This document shows positions 63,178-64,000 of a stretch of DNA of 64,000 bases, piece by piece. Position numbers and translations under genes: made by a program. Position 1 is the first letter of the stretch. Each line of letters opens with the position of its first letter. This DNA is from Aldehydirespirator sp965203635 (lineage in GTDB: Bacteria > Actinomycetota > Acidimicrobiia > Acidimicrobiales > Aldehydirespiratoraceae): contig OZ241903.1 in assembly GCA_965203635.1 (NCBI GenBank), positions 2,604,001-2,668,000 on the forward strand. Reading direction: 5' to 3'. The notes under the pieces are model-generated. The model was not told the origin of the DNA, did no database searches, and saw only the letters and a list, made by a program, of their open reading frames with translations.

Positions 63178-64000
63178 ATGAGCTCTAATCGATCGATCTC
63201 GGCCTGGGACGATTACCCGGTCCACCAGACCTCCGAGTACGTGCGCCATCCGGCCACCTCGGACCGCAACTTCTACGACCGCTACTACTTCAACCTGCAC
63301 CCCTCCAGCGGCGAGTACTTCGCCATCTTCGGGTTGGGCCAGTACCCCAACCTGGGAACCACCGACGCCTACCTGGCCGTCACCCACCGCGACGACCACC
63401 TGGTGGTGCGGGCCAGCAAGCCCCTGACGGACCGCTCCGACCTCTCGGTCGGACCGGTGCGCATCGAGGTGGTCGAGCCGCTGCGCAAGCTGCGGGTGAT
63501 CGTGGATCCGGACCGGCCGGCCGACTCGCAGCTCGCCATGGACGTCACCTGGACCTCCCCCATCGACCCCTTCGAGGAGCCCCGCCAGTACCTGCGGGCC
63601 CGGGGCACGCTGGTGTTCAACACCCAGCGGTTCGCCCAGCTCGGCCGCTGGGAGGGAACCCTCACCGTGGACGGGGACGACATCGCGGTCACCCCGGACC
63701 GTTGCGGCGGGGCCCGGGACCGGTCGTGGGGCGTGCGCCCCGTGGGCGAGAAGCAGCCCGACGGCATCCGCCAGACCGTCTCGGTGCTGGGGGGCATGTG
63801 GAACTACATGCCCGCCGACTACGGCGACCACTGGGTGATCTACCTGTGCCATGAGGAGCCCGACGGGAACCGGACCATGCAGACCGGCATGCGGGTGTGG
63901 ACCGACCCCGAACGGCCCCGCGACTACCTCGGACGGCCCGAGTGGGTCCACGACGCCATCAGCGGCACCCGCCTGCTGTCCGGGTCGCACATCACGTTCC
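63178..64000 (+). CDS. Uncharacterised protein, possibly lipocalin/AttH-like; 3' end cut
   Basis: 274 codons are visible and the gene runs off the right edge. The ATG lies nine bases after a -10-like TAGCGT, with no ribosome binding site, so it may be leaderless. The product is soluble and beta-rich, with DYPVHQTSEYVRHPATSDRN, YFAIFGLGQYPNLGTTDAYL and RCGGARDRSWGVRPVGE. The last resembles the DRSWG motif I associate with AttH/CrtC-like two-lipocalin proteins of actinobacteria. Function unknown. It is divergent from, and probably functionally linked to, the DUF35/thiolase-like pair. Confidence 0.7.
   Translation, partial: MSSNRSISAWDDYPVHQTSEYVRHPATSDRNFYDRYYFNLHPSSGEYFAIFGLGQYPNLGTTDAYLAVTHRDDHLVVRASKPLTDRSDLSVGPVRIEVVEPLRKLRVIVDPDRPADSQLAMDVTWTSPIDPFEEPRQYLRARGTLVFNTQRFAQLGRWEGTLTVDGDDIAVTPDRCGGARDRSWGVRPVGEKQPDGIRQTVSVLGGMWNYMPADYGDHWVIYLCHEEPDGNRTMQTGMRVWTDPERPRDYLGRPEWVHDAISGTRLLSGSHITF

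Overview
The window is high-GC DNA, probably from an actinobacterium and most likely from the class Acidimicrobiia. This is an inference from several signs: the conserved pdtaR-polA-rpsA-coaE order, a DUF222/HNH protein, an ANTAR regulator, frequent GTG starts, tRNAs without an encoded CCA, ATGA/GTGA overlaps and likely leaderless genes. No rRNA, IS element, prophage or CRISPR array is seen.

Layout. 0-8 kb: one minus-strand operon of a LacI-type regulator, a HisD-family (sulfopropanediol dehydrogenase-like) enzyme, an SDR, a double cupin, a carbohydrate-type ABC importer and a SnoaL-like protein, behind a promoter with three similar palindromes. 8-12.5 kb: a zinc/manganese-binding lipoprotein with a large His/Asp/Glu repeat tract, tRNA-Leu(GAG), a short cation diffusion facilitator, a DUF3467 pair, an antitoxin/PIN-toxin pair and a methyltransferase. 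12.5-16.9 kb: secG, tpiA, pgk, gap, rapZ. 17-24.5 kb: a catabolic block with an FAD oxidoreductase, a fused HyuA-HyuB hydantoinase/5-oxoprolinase, an SDR and an NCS2-like permease with an unusual cytoplasmic tail. 24.5-29.4 kb: uvrC and uvrA behind an SOS box. 29.4-32.5 kb: PP2C phosphatase, a hexapeptide-repeat protein, a DUF222/HNH protein and a divergent small protein. 32.5-34.6 kb: uvrB. 34.8-46.2 kb: a galactoside island (beta-galactosidase, alpha-galactosidase, ABC importer, galactonate-type dehydratase, GntR regulator, sugar-acid kinase). 46.2-52.1 kb: coaE, rpsA with a hidden 46-codon leader ORF, polA, pdtaR and a coiled-coil protein. 52.2-56 kb: an alkyl sulfatase, a poorly conserved patch with a gene interrupted by an in-frame TAG, and tRNA-Leu(CAA). 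56.2-61.3 kb: fatty-acid synthesis (fabD-fabH-fabG-acpP-fabF, convergent fabZ and hup). 61.5-64 kb: a thiolase-like/DUF35 pair and the start of a divergent uncharacterised gene.

How it fits together: a housekeeping backbone (glycolysis, nucleotide excision repair, translation and replication, type II fatty-acid synthesis) is broken up by accessory islands for uptake and breakdown of organic solutes. The observations that most merit follow-up are the NCS2 permease with an RsbW-like tail, the FabD with a biotinyl/lipoyl-like C-terminal domain, the hairpin-enclosed leader ORF overlapping rpsA, coaE lacking an ATG/GTG/TTG start, and the LacI-controlled HisD-like/ABC operon.
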